A stretch of DNA of 64,000 bases from the NCBI GenBank assembly GCA_907164885.2, contig OU015493.1, positions 220,306,781 through 220,370,780 of the forward strand. The letters are read 5' to 3'. Below the pieces are notes generated by a model, which did not search any database, was not told the origin of the DNA, and worked only from the letters and a program-made list of their open reading frames with translations. Shown piece after piece: positions 46,551-58,684 of this stretch; within the stretch, counting starts at the first letter, position 1; each line of letters starts with the position of its first letter. The position numbers and the translations under genes were made by a program. The stretch comes from Dolomedes plantarius (lineage: Eukaryota; Arthropoda; Arachnida; Araneae; Dolomedidae).

Positions 46551-46656
46551 GAGCTATATAGTATAGTACTCATTTCAGAGATAAAAGTATTTTATTTTGA
46601 ACAGTAGAGCTCAAAATGATGCTCAGTTATTACTTAATAAGTATAGTGTATATGCT

Positions 46657-46662
46657 AATAAA
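46657..46662 (+). promoter_or_regulatory. polyadenylation signal AATAAA of the receptor gene (candidate)
   Basis: Canonical AATAAA 107 bp after the receptor stop codon (46548-46550), in AT-rich 3' sequence. Confidence 0.5.
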
Positions 46663-46952
46663 ATTAGTGTAGTGTATAATGCTTACACGCTCCATTAAGG
46701 GGATGCCTCACTCGAATTTCTTTTTTTTTGCGGGAAAAACATACTCCCGAGTTACCAGGAGAGGGGCGGTTACCCTGCACGAATATTTCTCCAATCAGAA
46801 CACCTTAAGATCCACCCCGGACCACGGTTCGAGCGTGATGGATGTTATGCATTATGTCAACACATGTAGAACTGTGAAAGTGGAACATGTCAGACCATTT
46901 GCTCTCCCGTTATGTTATTTTTATTGTGATTTCGTTTTGTAACTCTGTGTCA

Positions 46953-46954
<2 letters not shown>

Positions 46955-46990
<36 letters not shown>
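46955..46990. repeat. (TA)n microsatellite
   Basis: A 36-bp TA tract. From 46991 to 48414 no gene is recognised. CAGTGGCGTAGCAAGAGGAT at 47511-47530 resembles a common end motif of insect DNA transposons, but no partner was found. Confidence 0.9.
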
Positions 46991-46996
<6 letters not shown>

Positions 46997-48414
46997 TGTG
47001 TTTGATTAATTTAAGACTTTGTTTTTATTTGGCGAAGCAAGTGTGTTTATATTTTAATAAGAATTTAAATTCGGCCGTGGTGAAATTTTGGGTAGAGATA
47101 ATTGGAATGAGATAACATGGACTGAAGAAGTACGAGTTTTTTAAAAGCTAGAATACAACTGTTATAGTCAAGTTTTGAAACGGCTATGTAAAACATCCTC
47201 ATCTCCAAATAGGTAGTGAAATTTCTGTGATGGTTCGCGCATAATTTTTTTCTTCTAATCCTTTTCTCCAATATTTAAATATTAAAAAAATGCTGTTTTG
47301 CATAACATAAATTTACACTTTTTTCGGAAAATTTCTCAATAATGACGAAAATATAATACCACTAAGATTATTTTTAAATATTTCGATTATACATATAAAC
47401 AAAATATATTTTAAAGTAAAATTACATCTAAAAACACAAGAGGGAGAGTTTTTAGAAGAAGAGTTCTTTAGATTTTCACATTAGATTTCAACTAAACAAA
47501 CACACATACACCAGTGGCGTAGCAAGAGGATATTTTAGGGTGCAATCCCATTTTGGGTAGATTTGTCAAAAAGTTATTCAAAAATCAAAATAAATGCATT
47601 TTCTATGCTTAAAAAAATCAGCATTTTGTTATATATCCAAATTAAATTACTTTTATAAATCACAGCAAAAACAAAACACAGTGCTCATTCGCTACAACTA
47701 GAGTTGCCAAAATATCCCTTTTAAAGAGAACATGGCGTCTTTTGTTGGTCCCGATCTTCTTTTCTCTCATGTCTTATCTTTTTATCAACAAAACTAACAT
47801 GATTCTGTTAGTGTGTCTTAGATAGACATATGCCTCAGTACAGGAAAACAAAATCTTCTAAAAATTATAGTAAAAATGTCCTCGAAAGCAAAAAAATTTA
47901 TTATGAGTCAGACTGACTATTATGAGTCTGTACATGTTTCAACTCAATTCTGAAAGGTTGGTACACTGGGCGTTACAAGCTTCATTTAATCGATTAACTT
48001 GCAATAATTTCAAACAAAACAGATCTATGTTCAAATCAGGTGGAGAATTAAAAGCATTTTCTTTCCACAATTCATTTTTTTTTTGCACTGCATTGGGTAA
48101 CATGAGAGATTCATAGAAGAGACTCGTGTTAAACATTTAGACATTTAAGTTATTAAAAAACGGAGATGTACATAAACACAAATAAAAATTTAAAAATTTC
48201 ATTGAAAATATAAAAGAATAAACGTTCCTGTATCTTTTTTATTTATGGAACGTTAAGTACACAAACAAAGCGATAAATACCTCTGTTAACAGAATTGAAG
48301 AGATTACAAAACTTTTTTTTTCTTTAGTAAATATTCTAAACAGCATAAAGACACTTACATAAGAAAAAACTATGCTCACAGAAATACAAATGCAAAGATA
48401 TTTAAAAAATACAA

Positions 48415-48474
48415 TAATGATAATAATAATAATAATAATAATAATAATTACAATAATAATAATAATAATTACAG

Positions 48475-48505
<31 letters not shown>

Positions 48506-48535
48506 AGTAATATTAATAATAATAATAATAATTTA
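48415..48535. repeat. (AAT)n microsatellite
   Basis: About 120 bp of AAT/ATA repeats with GATAATG and TTACAGT interruptions, just beyond the 3' end of the YqaJ-type gene. Confidence 0.93.
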
Positions 48536-48579
48536 CAATTGCATTACATGAATATATGAATAATTATAAAGATGTTGAA

Positions 48580-51053
48580 TTAATTTCCTGCAGCTTTTAT
48601 TGCTCTCATTTTCATAGCGTCAATTATATATTGCGGGTTTCTAATGGGTAGTGATCGAGGGAAACGTGGGTACAATAGTTCCAGCAGCAAACAGTCAAAA
48701 TAAAAATGTCTCAATTTGTCCATCATATTGTTTTCCCAAAAAGAATCATCTCTTGTTATTTTTTCAATTTTTGTGCCCTTAGGTGTCCAAAGCACAAAAA
48801 TACAAAATTCCCTTTGCAGAATGTGCAATTGTCCTTGAACGTGGAAATAATATACATGTTTTTTCCACACTGTTTGTTTTTTTTAATTACTGACCAAAAA
48901 GTCACTTTTCGGGAACAGATGGCTTCATCAGGAGTAAGTTCTACGCAAGAAGATGGACATTTTATTTCCACGATACCAGTTTCTTCGATCAAGCCATCTG
49001 GCGAAGCAGCTAAAAAAGGATCTTGTCCATCTAAAATAAGCCCGCATGGCCTAACATTAATTTTTAAAGATTTCAGATGATCAATTGCATCTTTCTCATG
49101 CCTACGACCATACCTGCATGCAATTGAATCAAAGTTGCTATATAGTATTTTATTTACTAAGCTGTCACATTTTGTATGCGGCAATTTATTGCATACGTAG
49201 CCAAAATTAGAAGCAGTTAGTCTTTTGCGGTTCAAAGTTTAGCTTCTCCATCCAGAGAGGACATAAACTTTGAAGAGTCGTTTCCTGCATGATTTTTAAA
49301 CGTTCATCATTTTAAACGTTCAGTCTGAATAAGAAACTCTCCTTTTTGGCTACGTAGGTTTCGGGATCAAGTTCCGGCTTTTGTGCATATTCCCGATAAG
49401 AATTATCGAAATTATCCTCGAATAGCCGTCTTCTGCGATACTTTTTCATCATAGCTGTATTGCGAATTCTACGGACACTTTTTCGTTTCTCTGATTCTTC
49501 TTTCGTTGTTGTACGGCCTAGAATCCAGTATTTTTTTGTAAACATTACTGTCTCCATAACCGATAAATCGAGTGCATTTTATGCCGTACATTTCGACGCT
49601 TTGGCAAAAACCATCAACTAAAATGTCTGCTTCCATTCCAGAAGAGCTACCTGACCAGTTTATAAACCACTGGTGCGATTCGGCAGGGCAATTTTTATTA
49701 GCTGCTCGTGCACATATGCAGAAGTATTTGTTCCGCACTCCCATAAACAGAACTTTTCTCAAGTGAAAACCTAAGATAGCAGCCTAAAAAAGACAAAAAA
49801 CTTAAATGAATTTGAGGAATACTAATGAATATCACATATGCAAGAATACATCAAATTTCCTTCTGTAAAAGTAAAGAGAACGGCGCTTACACATAAATTT
49901 TTTAAATCAACATGTATTTAAGAGAAGAAAATTAAGTCTCCTTAGCTGAATATATAAAACAGAAGTTATCTATATAAGAAAATATAGATTTACAGAAGAT
50001 AAAACTTGCAGTCACAAAGAGGATAGAAGCAATCAATTAGAAAACCTTTCAGAGTTATATCGTCATCAGTTATACCGATGTCCCTAATAGAGAGATATTT
50101 TGGTTATTAAACAGTTTAATGTTCAAGATATGTAAACAATGGCACAAATAAGCTAGAAACATTTTAAAACATGCAAAAATTTCACCAAAAAACTTTAGAA
50201 TTAGTTTAATGTATAATAATTAATTTTTATGTTGCAAACTCTGTTGAGACACAATACGGAATTATATTCTGAGGTAAAACAAGATTGTATCAACTGAATA
50301 TTTTAAAATAATCTGTTATAAAAGACAATTAAATTAAAGCAGCTCTATTATATGATAAAGAGTAACAAAGTGTTTCAGAACACTTACCACACCAGAGAGT
50401 GATGCATAATTTGTCCTGTAAGACCGTTTTGCCCAGCTTCCATCGACAATCACAATGACATGAGGTACACCCTCTGCATCAAGATCTCGACGTTGGATAG
50501 CAGACATTTTTTCTTCATTTGCAGACAGTTCCATTTCCTTAGCTGCGGTTGTTTCCCATGCTTCAGATATGGATTTTTGTTGTTTTAAATATGTGTTTCC
50601 AGACATCGGAGGAATATTCAAGGTTGAGAGAAAATCTTCCATATTTGAATACCCACATCCAATTTTCATAATTCCTGCTACAGCTGCAGCATTAGAACAA
50701 ATTTCGTCTTTAACCATATTTTCAGTAGCAATGAATTTCGTCAAGTTGCACATAGCGCATTTCATTTTAAATTCACTGATGAGACCGCGCCTCCTTTCAG
50801 ATATGATATGCATTTCTGACAATCCACATCCAAGAGGACTGTGATTATTTAGTTCTTTAAGTTCATTTAAAAAATAATTTATATCAACAATTCTTCTTCC
50901 TGTGACATCAGGCCTACTTCTGTCTGTCTGAGTATCAGTGTTTAGGGGAGTTTCTGAACGTACAGATTCGCAGTTCTTGTTTTCTAGAGAATCTAGTTCA
51001 CTGTGCGCGTTGCTCAAGCTTGACGGTACCGTTTGGTCAGAAATTTTAACTTT
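48580..51053 (-). pseudogene. transposase (Mutator-like domain) plus YqaJ nuclease gene, spliced, internally deleted
   Basis: Exon 50388-51053 follows an acceptor (ATTCTTGGCAACAG). It encodes GRRIVDINYFLNELKELNNH, CGLSEMHIISERRRGLISEF, a Cys pair (CAMC) and VIVDGSWAKRSYRTNYASLSG, with the first acidic residue of the transposase core. The donor GTAAGT at 50382-50387 and acceptor TTTTTTAG before 49783 define a 604-bp phase-0 intron. Exon 2 reads KVLFMGVRNKYFCICARA, SSSGMEADILVDGF and YGDSNVYKKI (the usual DGD is YGD). It then jumps straight to a basic KKYRRRRLFEDN segment, so the middle of the domain is deleted. The nuclease part has RLTASNFG, GRRHEKDAI, LAASPDGLI and IVEIKCP (catalytic Asp, Glu-x-Lys), and ends at 48580 after VLWTPKG and LPIRNPQYI. 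Frames change near 49555, 49240 and 48870. An upstream exon is implied. Confidence 0.82.
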
Positions 51054-51432
51054 CTGTTGCCAAGAATAAGAAAATCCTTTTAGAGTAAGTGTTTAGAAAT
51101 AAGTGTAGAAATAATTAAAATTGAATTCGTTATAAATAGAATTATAATAAATTACACATTAAAAAAAAACTTCAGAAAACCCCACCATATATTTTCAATT
51201 CCACTCGTAACCAGGGATTGGAGATATCACAGGAACATATCCTTTTCGCTCCTATTTAAATGTGTCCAAGCAGAATAGAAATCAAACGGTTTCTATCCTA
51301 ATCGAATCCAAAAAAAAAAAAGTTATCACTGAGATGAAGTTCCCAAGCGGATTGAATCTTAAGGATAGATATTTCTTTGGGCTCCATCTGAATTAATCCG
51401 ACTCGGAACGAAAAAGTGTATATATATATATA

Positions 51433-52731
51433 CAGAGGCTGTTCGCACATTTTTTTAGATGATTTTAGTAAGTGGTAATAAAAAATCGTTTGCTGCAAAA
51501 TAAATAATTGCAATTGTACTATGTATTTAAAAGCAAAAATAATCGTCTAGGGATTGAAAGTTTTGTTTTTATTCAAAATGGCGTTTTTAACAAAGCAGTG
51601 GCTCAAAGGCTACATTTATGCTCTTTCCGAAGAGAAATATGCATACTCCGTTATCCAAAAACGATGTGAGAGTCATGGTTTTGTGATATCTAAAGCGTCG
51701 ATAGGTAATATCGTCAACAAGAAAGGAAAAAAACGTCAAATTGGAGCCTCAAGTGGGACAAAAATTCCAAACAAGTATCCAAGGAAAAAACGTACATCTT
51801 CTACTATTGAAAAGGTACATTGTTTAATGTTAAAAGAAAATCCCCCTAGTCAAAGGACAGTTACAAAATCATTAAAATGCTCGGTGTCCACTGTAAACAA
51901 AATGATAAACGTTGATTTAAATCTTAAGAAAGTGAAAAAACACAATGTGCATCGTCTTCTTCCAAATCATATCATTGAACGCAGGACACGCTGCAGTATA
52001 CTATATGAGAAACACTTATCCAAAGAAAAATGGAAACCAATTGTCACAATAGATGAATCATGGGTGTATTTAAATGATTGCAACAAAAAAAGAGCCATTT
52101 ATTATCATAAAAGGGGAGAAAAAAATTTAAGTACATGGTTCAAAGAATCGAAAGAAAGTTTTTCTACGGGATTCATGATTGCTGCTGGTTTTTCTTATAA
52201 TGGCAAGTTAAAAATAAAGAGAGTGGAAAAAAATGTCAAGATTAACTCCAAATACTATCAGGAATATATTTTATCGCCAATTTTTCTGAATAGAATACCA
52301 TCGCTTTACCCACAGTGCCATCAATCTGTGAGACTCCATCAGGACAAAGCTAGCCGTCACACATCAAAATCCACTGTAAATTTCCTACAAGAAATGGAAC
52401 AAAAAACTGGTATCAAGGCTATACCCTTCATTGATAGCCCTACTAAATCTCCCGATGTATCACCTATGGATTTTTGTGCTTTAGGACTTTTAAAATCTGC
52501 ATTATCCAAATGTCGTCCCAAAACCCTTACAGGACTCTGGAAAGCTGTTCAGGAGGAATGGGATAGAATACCTCTTCTGACACTTCATAAGGCATTATTA
52601 CCTGGAAATTGCGGTGTCGAAAGATAGTTCAGAATAAGGGATGTCAAATAGAACATTTAAAACACAAGAATTTTATGTAATTTAGTTTTGTGAATACAAT
52701 ATACATCGTCTAAAAAAATGTGTGAATAGCC

Positions 52732-52735
<4 letters not shown>
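51433..52735 (+). mobile_element. mariner of the DD41D group, complete, TA flanks
   Basis: CAGAGGCTGTTCGCACAT (51433) is mirrored by ATGTGTGAATAGCCTCTG (to 52735), with TTTTTTTAGA continuing inward on both sides. TA precedes and follows. It lies between two (TA)n tracts, the right one running into an LTR retrotransposon. One intact transposase ORF fills the element. Confidence 0.95.
51578..52627 (+). CDS. DD41D mariner transposase, apparently intact (349 aa)
   Basis: This is the cut-and-paste transposase that excises and inserts its element at TA. The start ATG (51578) gives MAFLTKQWLKGYIYALSEE. The in-frame extension to 51554 has no ATG. Two helix-turn-helix regions occupy about residues 8-55 and 80-125 (MLKENPPSQRTVTKSLKCS). 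Catalytic residues: Asp in VTIDESWVY, Asp in LHQDKASRH, and a third Asp in SPDVSPMDF, 41 residues after the second. This spacing defines the DD41D (rosa-like) group rather than classical DD34D mariners. About 350 residues is normal for mariner proteins. No frame break is seen and the ends are intact, so it is a candidate active or recently active copy. It has a decayed relative at 44012 and an orphan end at 18924. Confidence 0.92.
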   Translation: MAFLTKQWLKGYIYALSEEKYAYSVIQKRCESHGFVISKASIGNIVNKKGKKRQIGASSGTKIPNKYPRKKRTSSTIEKVHCLMLKENPPSQRTVTKSLKCSVSTVNKMINVDLNLKKVKKHNVHRLLPNHIIERRTRCSILYEKHLSKEKWKPIVTIDESWVYLNDCNKKRAIYYHKRGEKNLSTWFKESKESFSTGFMIAAGFSYNGKLKIKRVEKNVKINSKYYQEYILSPIFLNRIPSLYPQCHQSVRLHQDKASRHTSKSTVNFLQEMEQKTGIKAIPFIDSPTKSPDVSPMDFCALGLLKSALSKCRPKTLTGLWKAVQEEWDRIPLLTLHKALLPGNCGVER

Positions 52736-52736
<1 letters not shown>

Positions 52737-52772
<36 letters not shown>

Positions 52773-52782
52773 TATATATATA
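52737..52782. repeat. (TA)n microsatellite between mariner and LTR element
   Basis: TA tract with one TAATA interruption. Its left end serves as the mariner's TA flank, and its right end abuts the LTR. Confidence 0.95.
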
Positions 52783-53278
52783 TGGCAGGCTTCAGAGCAC
52801 GCCCGTACTAATAAATGATGTTGCAGTCAACTCTTAATACTGGTGGCGAGTAGTAAGTAGTCTAAATCCAATAAACAAGCACAGTTCCAACGAAATAAAG
52901 TCAATTTATTTTTCTTTCCAGCAACCACTGATCCAAGTAGCGCATATTTGAGCACTCGCCATTTTCAAATTGTGGACCCAGCTGACACGCGTCCACTAGC
53001 AACGATTAAATCCCCCGTTCTGCGTACTTTTTCATGGTCAAGTTCCACACGTACTCTTTTTGCGCCTGCGTAGAGATTCAAAATAGATGTTTGAAGGCCG
53101 CCACGCGCTAATTCCCTGTACCCCGTTCTAAAAATAATTCCTCTAAGCTGGGAAAACACACACTTTCACTCTCAGAGGATCTGATTCTATCGCATTTCCT
53201 GCGCTTTATGATAAAAGATAAAACTCGAAGCCCCCTTTGATTTTAAGGTAATTATTTCGTTCCCGCTTAAGTCCGACA
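52783..53278 (-). repeat. 3' LTR
   Basis: TGGCAGGCTTCAG to AAGTCCGACA. Contains CCAATAAACAAG and GAAATAAAG. Direct repeat of 59778-60273. Confidence 0.96.
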
Positions 53279-53296
53279 ACTTCCCCCCCCCCTTGA
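53279..53296 (-). promoter_or_regulatory. polypurine tract of the LTR retrotransposon
   Basis: On the minus strand a run of ten G flanked by AA and AAGT sits immediately before the 3' LTR, as required for plus-strand priming. The related element has GAGTGGGGGAAAGT at the same place (62357-62371). Confidence 0.85.
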
Positions 53297-55518
53297 AGGC
53301 GTGCACACAAGGAGTAGCTAATTCCCTGTGGCAACAACCCCTACGATCAAAAAACATTACATCAGTAGACTGAAAAACATGCTGAGTAGGGACGTCTCTC
53401 TACACAACAGGTTCCAGTGAAAAACCCCTTAATTAAAATCAACCGTTCCCTTAACAACCCCTGGATTAATTCTTTCTGTTCTGTAAGACTTGGAGCAGTG
53501 GTTTAAAAATACACAGTTTACAATTTTTCAAGTTACACAAAAATTCTTGAGTTGTGCAATATCATATCACTGATGACTTGAAGCAAAATAGGAAAATATT
53601 ACAACATTATCTCAAAATATATCACTATGAATTCAAAATATCACCTTAATTATACCAATATATAATCTCAATAGGACATCACCTGAAAAATAATGTCAGT
53701 TCAAAAACTCACCTAGGAACAAATTAATGGAAAATCACAAAATAACTATTACCCATTAACGTGGAATGTTAGTAGCATTTTACAATCTAAAGTCCAGGCT
53801 TTAATACTTTCATCAGCCTCGTTGAGTGGTAATGTAATCAACAGTCCTGTAGGCTGTCCACTCATCTTATAATTTTATAACAGTTCCAGTTTAAAATTCT
53901 ACAAGTATGACTTTATTTAGACAGATTATGGTAATGTGAAAATGGACGTACATGAAAAAATACTTAAATATATGAAAGACAAAACTAAATGCGGTCGACC
54001 GGCTTGTTTGGAGGCCTCCTTGACATGGTTGACCCTGTAAAATACTCAGAGACACAACATATTAATAATTGAAAGAATATAAATATTTATCATTTTCCGA
54101 TGGGATTATTTTCCTCATATCTTGTACTTACCGAACGACACAAATGTATTTTGACATCAATTACAATACAGTTTATCTTTTTAGAGCTCTTTTATACCTT
54201 CGACTTACTTATGAAATACAAACATATGAAATTACACATGAAATTCAAAATTCTCTACATATTATTTATACTTCAAAATTTTTCCATAACACAAAACTCC
54301 GATTCAAATTTATCACAATTCAAAGTTATCAAACATTTTATAATTTACACTTCATTCACCTTAATATTTCACAATGATAGATTCATTATGTAAAACAATT
54401 CACTTCTGGTACTGGTGTACCACTCCTTCATATGTGTACATTCTGTTTAATTCAAGGTGTATGTTTTTGTCAGAGGAGAGCAGGTTCAACAATTTCCCAC
54501 CGTCTTAACCACAACCGACAACTCTAAACAAAATTCAGAGTGAAAAAATTGGAGCGTATAGTGCACGACACTGAAACTCTAGGTTGGGAAAGGCTGAAAA
54601 GAGATCAGTATTCACTTACTGACTCCAGAAAAAGGAAAGGATTTAACACCCAGCCAACCAAGAGGAAAAGGGTAATCCGTTCACTCATGAATTCCAATGG
54701 GGAAAACATGAGTCAACAGAAACCTGAAGGAAAAGGGAGGACAAAGGAGCGGTCATCCCACAGCCTGTCTTTAGTCATTCTTATTTAAGTAATATTTTTC
54801 AGTACATTATGACTGAGCATGTGAAGTAAAATCTATTTATAAAGCTACAAAGAGGTTGGGACGACTTCCAACGCGTGGTTAGGTGTGGGGGAGAGGACAG
54901 AGCATTCAAGAAAGAGAAAATTTACTGACAGATGAAAGAAGTAGGAGTGTCACAGTCGATTATTAGCCCAGGAGATCCAGAAAATCACATACAAAAGTTT
55001 TCTAGTAGAAAGTTTAACAGTCCAGTAGAAAGATAGTTTTTCCTCTTTTTTTTCTTTTTTTTTATATCTTTAATTTAAGACAGCACACAACGTTTAACCA
55101 CATAAGTGGAGTCAAGAGGGTGTTAGGCACCCAACATATAAAATCAATTAAGAGATGGATGTCTGGGATAGGCAATTTGGTCATATTCGGGAATATGTAG
55201 ATACAGCTCAACACATTAATGTAACAAAACATTGCAAAGATGGTAACAAAATTTTCAAAATAATTTAGGTTTAGCCAAAGTTCTTTCATAAGTTACTAAA
55301 TTTCAATTCAAAATGCATAATTTTTAACATCCAATAAATTCAATACAAATCATCTTCTAGTTTGCTTTCACAATATTACTTCATCAGTTCCAATTTTATT
55401 ATTTTATTTACTCATTAACAATCATAACTTTATAATTTCAATTTTTTACTTGTAACTCGTATCAACATTTTATCTTAATTTCCCCCCCCCCCTCCCCAAA
55501 ATTGTGCATGAAACAACA
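53297..55518 (-). other. long non-coding module between integrase and 3' LTR
   Basis: No frame shows a family motif on either strand. Parts are conserved, in order, in the second element at 62372-64000: a GGAGGCCTCC region (54018 and 63160), GATTCATTATGTAA, and the segment with ACACCCAGCCAACCAAGAGG (54648 and 63772). Conservation between two elements with diverged LTRs suggests a functional, perhaps packaging or RNA-export, role or a lost env. That is inference. Confidence 0.6.
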
Positions 55519-58500
55519 TTATTGTAATTTAAACTCACTATATGGATGAAAATGCCTTAATCTAGTTGAGTGCACAATTTCACTCTTTTTTCCAGTGTAT
55601 TGGTTTGGTTTATCAATTTCGAAATTAACATTAGAAAGCTGGCTTAAAATTTTATAAGGGCCTGAATAGGGAGGATCTAATTTTTTTGAATTTGGGTATT
55701 TGAATTCTTCGTATATCACTAAGTCACCAATTTTGAAGTTTGACTGTATAAAATTTCTATCATATCTTTGCTTATTAATTTTATGGTGCTGAATTGTTCT
55801 TTGCACTGCAATCTTTCTTGCTTCTTCAACTGACGGATAATGTAATGAAGTTATTTTAGGTAATGGTGAGCTTTATGGTAAATTTCCAAATAGGAGGTAA
55901 TTCGGGGAAAATCCAGTTACTCTATGGTGTTGATTATTATACTCAGAAGTTACTTGTTCTAAAATTTTTGAAGGAAAAGTCCAAATATATCTTGTTGCAT
56001 GATCAATCACCAGATGAAGATATTTTTTTGTCGAATTATAATAGTTAAAACCTCCAACTGTATCAACTGAGATTAGGTCAAATGGTTCATAAGCAATTGG
56101 CACTTGTTCCACCAGTCCATACTTTCTCTGAGACGATTTCTTGTTTTTCTGACATGTTTCACAACAACGAACAAAATTTGAAATGTCTAATATTATGTCT
56201 TGCCAATAGTAAATAGGGGAAATTAATTGTAACATCTTTCTCACACCTGGGTGGCCAAATTTTTCATGTGCAGCGGTTATTAATTTTAGTCTTAATGATG
56301 GCGGGACTACAATTTTGATTAGATTTTTCTTTTTTACTGTTAGAACTCCACTATAATTTTTGTACTTTACATTATTAACATTATCGTTTAATTGTGCCTG
56401 AATAATTTCATCTGTGGTTAGAAAATAAGAATATTGTGATACAAAGTGGCTTATTGGGTTCCTTGATAGCATATCAGCTTCATAATTATATTTACCTTTA
56501 ATGTGCACTATTTCATAATCATACATGGAAAATTTTAAAGACCATCTAAACAGTCGTCCAGTTAAATTTTTAATATTTTTGAGCCATTGCAAGGCTGAAT
56601 GATCCGAATGTATTGTAAATTTTTTTCCATGTAAGTAACAATGGAAACGGTCAATAGAATCAGCAATCGCCAAGCATTCAAGCTCAGTGACAGCATAGTT
56701 TCTTTCGTGTTTTTTCAGTTCTCTTGAGTGAAAAGCGATTGGGTGTAGTTGGCCATTAGGGTGCTTTTGCTTTAAGACAGCAGCAACTGCTTCTTGACTT
56801 GCGTCGACAAAAAGGGGCATGGGTAATTTGGGTTAAAATCGGTTTTGATATGAGTTCATCTTTTTGTCTTTGGTAGGAATTTTGACATTCTTGGGACCAA
56901 TCCCATTTTACATCCTTTCTAAGTAATTTGTTTAATGGAAGTCTCAATTTTGCATAGTCTTGTATAAACTTCTGATAGACATTTATGGATCCTAAAAATC
57001 TCTGCAATTCTTTAACATTTTTGGGTGGTAGTAATTTTTTTATTGTTTCAATGTTTACATTATGTGGTGAATATTGTCCTTTAGAAATCTCATATCCTAA
57101 AAATTTTATTTCTTTCTTAGCAAATTGGCATTTTTATTGGTTTAATTTGATATTTTCATTTTCACAAATTTTAAAAATTTCTTCTAAATGTTTCATATGT
57201 TCATTAAAGGTTTGTGAAAATATTATTATATCATCAAAATAGTTCAGAGCATAATTGATTTGGTATTTATTTAGAATTTGCCTAATTGCTCTCTGGAAGA
57301 CACTTGGTGCATTTTTCCAACCAAACGGTAGTCTTGTCCATTCATAAAGTCCAAAGTTTGTTGTGAATGCCAATTTTTCAGTGTCGCGGTCATGTATTTC
57401 TATGTGCCAATACCCTGAAGTTAAATCTAATGTTGAAAAAAATTTGGCATGGGCTAGTTGATCTAATAAGTCATCAATTCGTGGAATAGGTTCAGAATCA
57501 GTTTTAGTAATTACATTTAATTTTCTGTAGTCTATGCATAACCTATTCTTTCCTTGGCCTTTTTTCATTGCTAATGTTACTGGGGCGCTAAATGGAGAAT
57601 GTGAGGGCTTTATAAAACCTGCTTTTAACAATTCGTCTATTTGTTTTTTTATTTCAGTATTTTCAGTTTGAGATGTGCGATATGGTCGTTGTGCAATTGG
57701 GAGCTCTGAAGTTAAGTGTATTTTTTGGGGTTCTAATTTTATTTTTCCAACGTCATATTTATTTTTTGAAAAGATATGGTCGAAAGTTTCTAGAATGATT
57801 TCTAAATGGGGCCAGTCCTCGGGTATTTGCTCTGGTGCTTGGAAGTCCAAAGCATCACCGGGCTCTTTAAATAGAGTATTCAGTGTATCATCGGGGATAC
57901 CTGATATCTCCTTTAAATTTTGAACATTATAATTAGTACTTGCTATTTTGTTTGAACTCTCATAATTTATAACTGGATTTCTCATTCTTTGGTTATTATC
58001 AACATTCGGGGTTTCAATGTCATTGGAAGAAACATTATACACATTATCTTTCACAGCATTATTGTAAACAGTCCTTTCATAGTACTCAGGGGAGTGATCA
58101 CATCTTAAATAGTTTCTTTTTACAAAATTTCTACCTTTATGATACCTTCTGTTATTATTTTCAGCCCGATAATTAAAAAATTTTCTACCTTCATATACAC
58201 TTTTGTTTACATTTCTAAAGTTACACATATTTTTGTTTTCATAATACCTTTTACCATTATACATGTTATCACAATAATTTTTACAATTTTCTCTTTGAAC
58301 ATTCAATGCATATGGATTAACAAAATTATTATTATTATTACATAGTATTAATTCATTATTAAATTGGAACACCTTTAATTTTCTTAAATTTATTTCGAGA
58401 CGAAAAAGTCTCATATGTTCTAAACTTAGCAATACATAAGGTAGGTCACTCTCAATGACCCACATTTCAATTTCTCTAGTTAATTTGCCAATTGTTACAG

Positions 58501-58666
58501 TTGTTTTAATTATTTTTGTTACAGGTACTTGACCATCAGTTTGATTTAGTACCATATTTTTTAAATTTAATGTTTTAAAACATTTTACTTCTTTAAGTAA
58601 TGATTGTGAAATTATTGAAATTGTACTACCAGTATCTAATAAGCATTGAAATGTTTGTTCACTCAC
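55519..58666 (-). pseudogene. pol: protease, reverse transcriptase, RNase H, integrase, with lesions
   Basis: The protease LLDTGSTISIIS is near the start and no ATG is seen at the frame opening, so expression as gag-pol is likely. The RT has LDLTSGYWHIEIH, FGWKNAPSVFQ and the intact active site YFDDIIIF. A TAA at 57134-57136 replaces a Lys codon before KCQFAKK. The frame continues through FLGSINVYQKF and shifts near 56800 into RNase H (LFVDASQEAV, TELECLAIAD). The integrase has the His/Cys zinc site (HPGVRKML, CCETCQKNK) and the first catalytic Asp (ISVDTVGGF). IDHATRYIWTFPSK is then joined directly to EQVTSEYNNQHHR, so the segment holding the second Asp and the Glu is deleted. The C-terminal domain (55519-55806, GDLVIYEEF, GPYKIL) follows after a stop. 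Confidence 0.92.
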
Positions 58667-58684
58667 CCGAGCTTGAAATGTAAG

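Noticed and set aside
47511..47530. CAGTGGCGTAGCAAGAGGAT as a transposon end
   Set aside because: It resembles known TE termini, but no inverted partner or target duplication was found nearby.
54069..54788. Plus-strand frames inside the gypsy 3' module as env or accessory genes
   Set aside because: They are antisense to the element, low in complexity and show no signal peptide or known motif.
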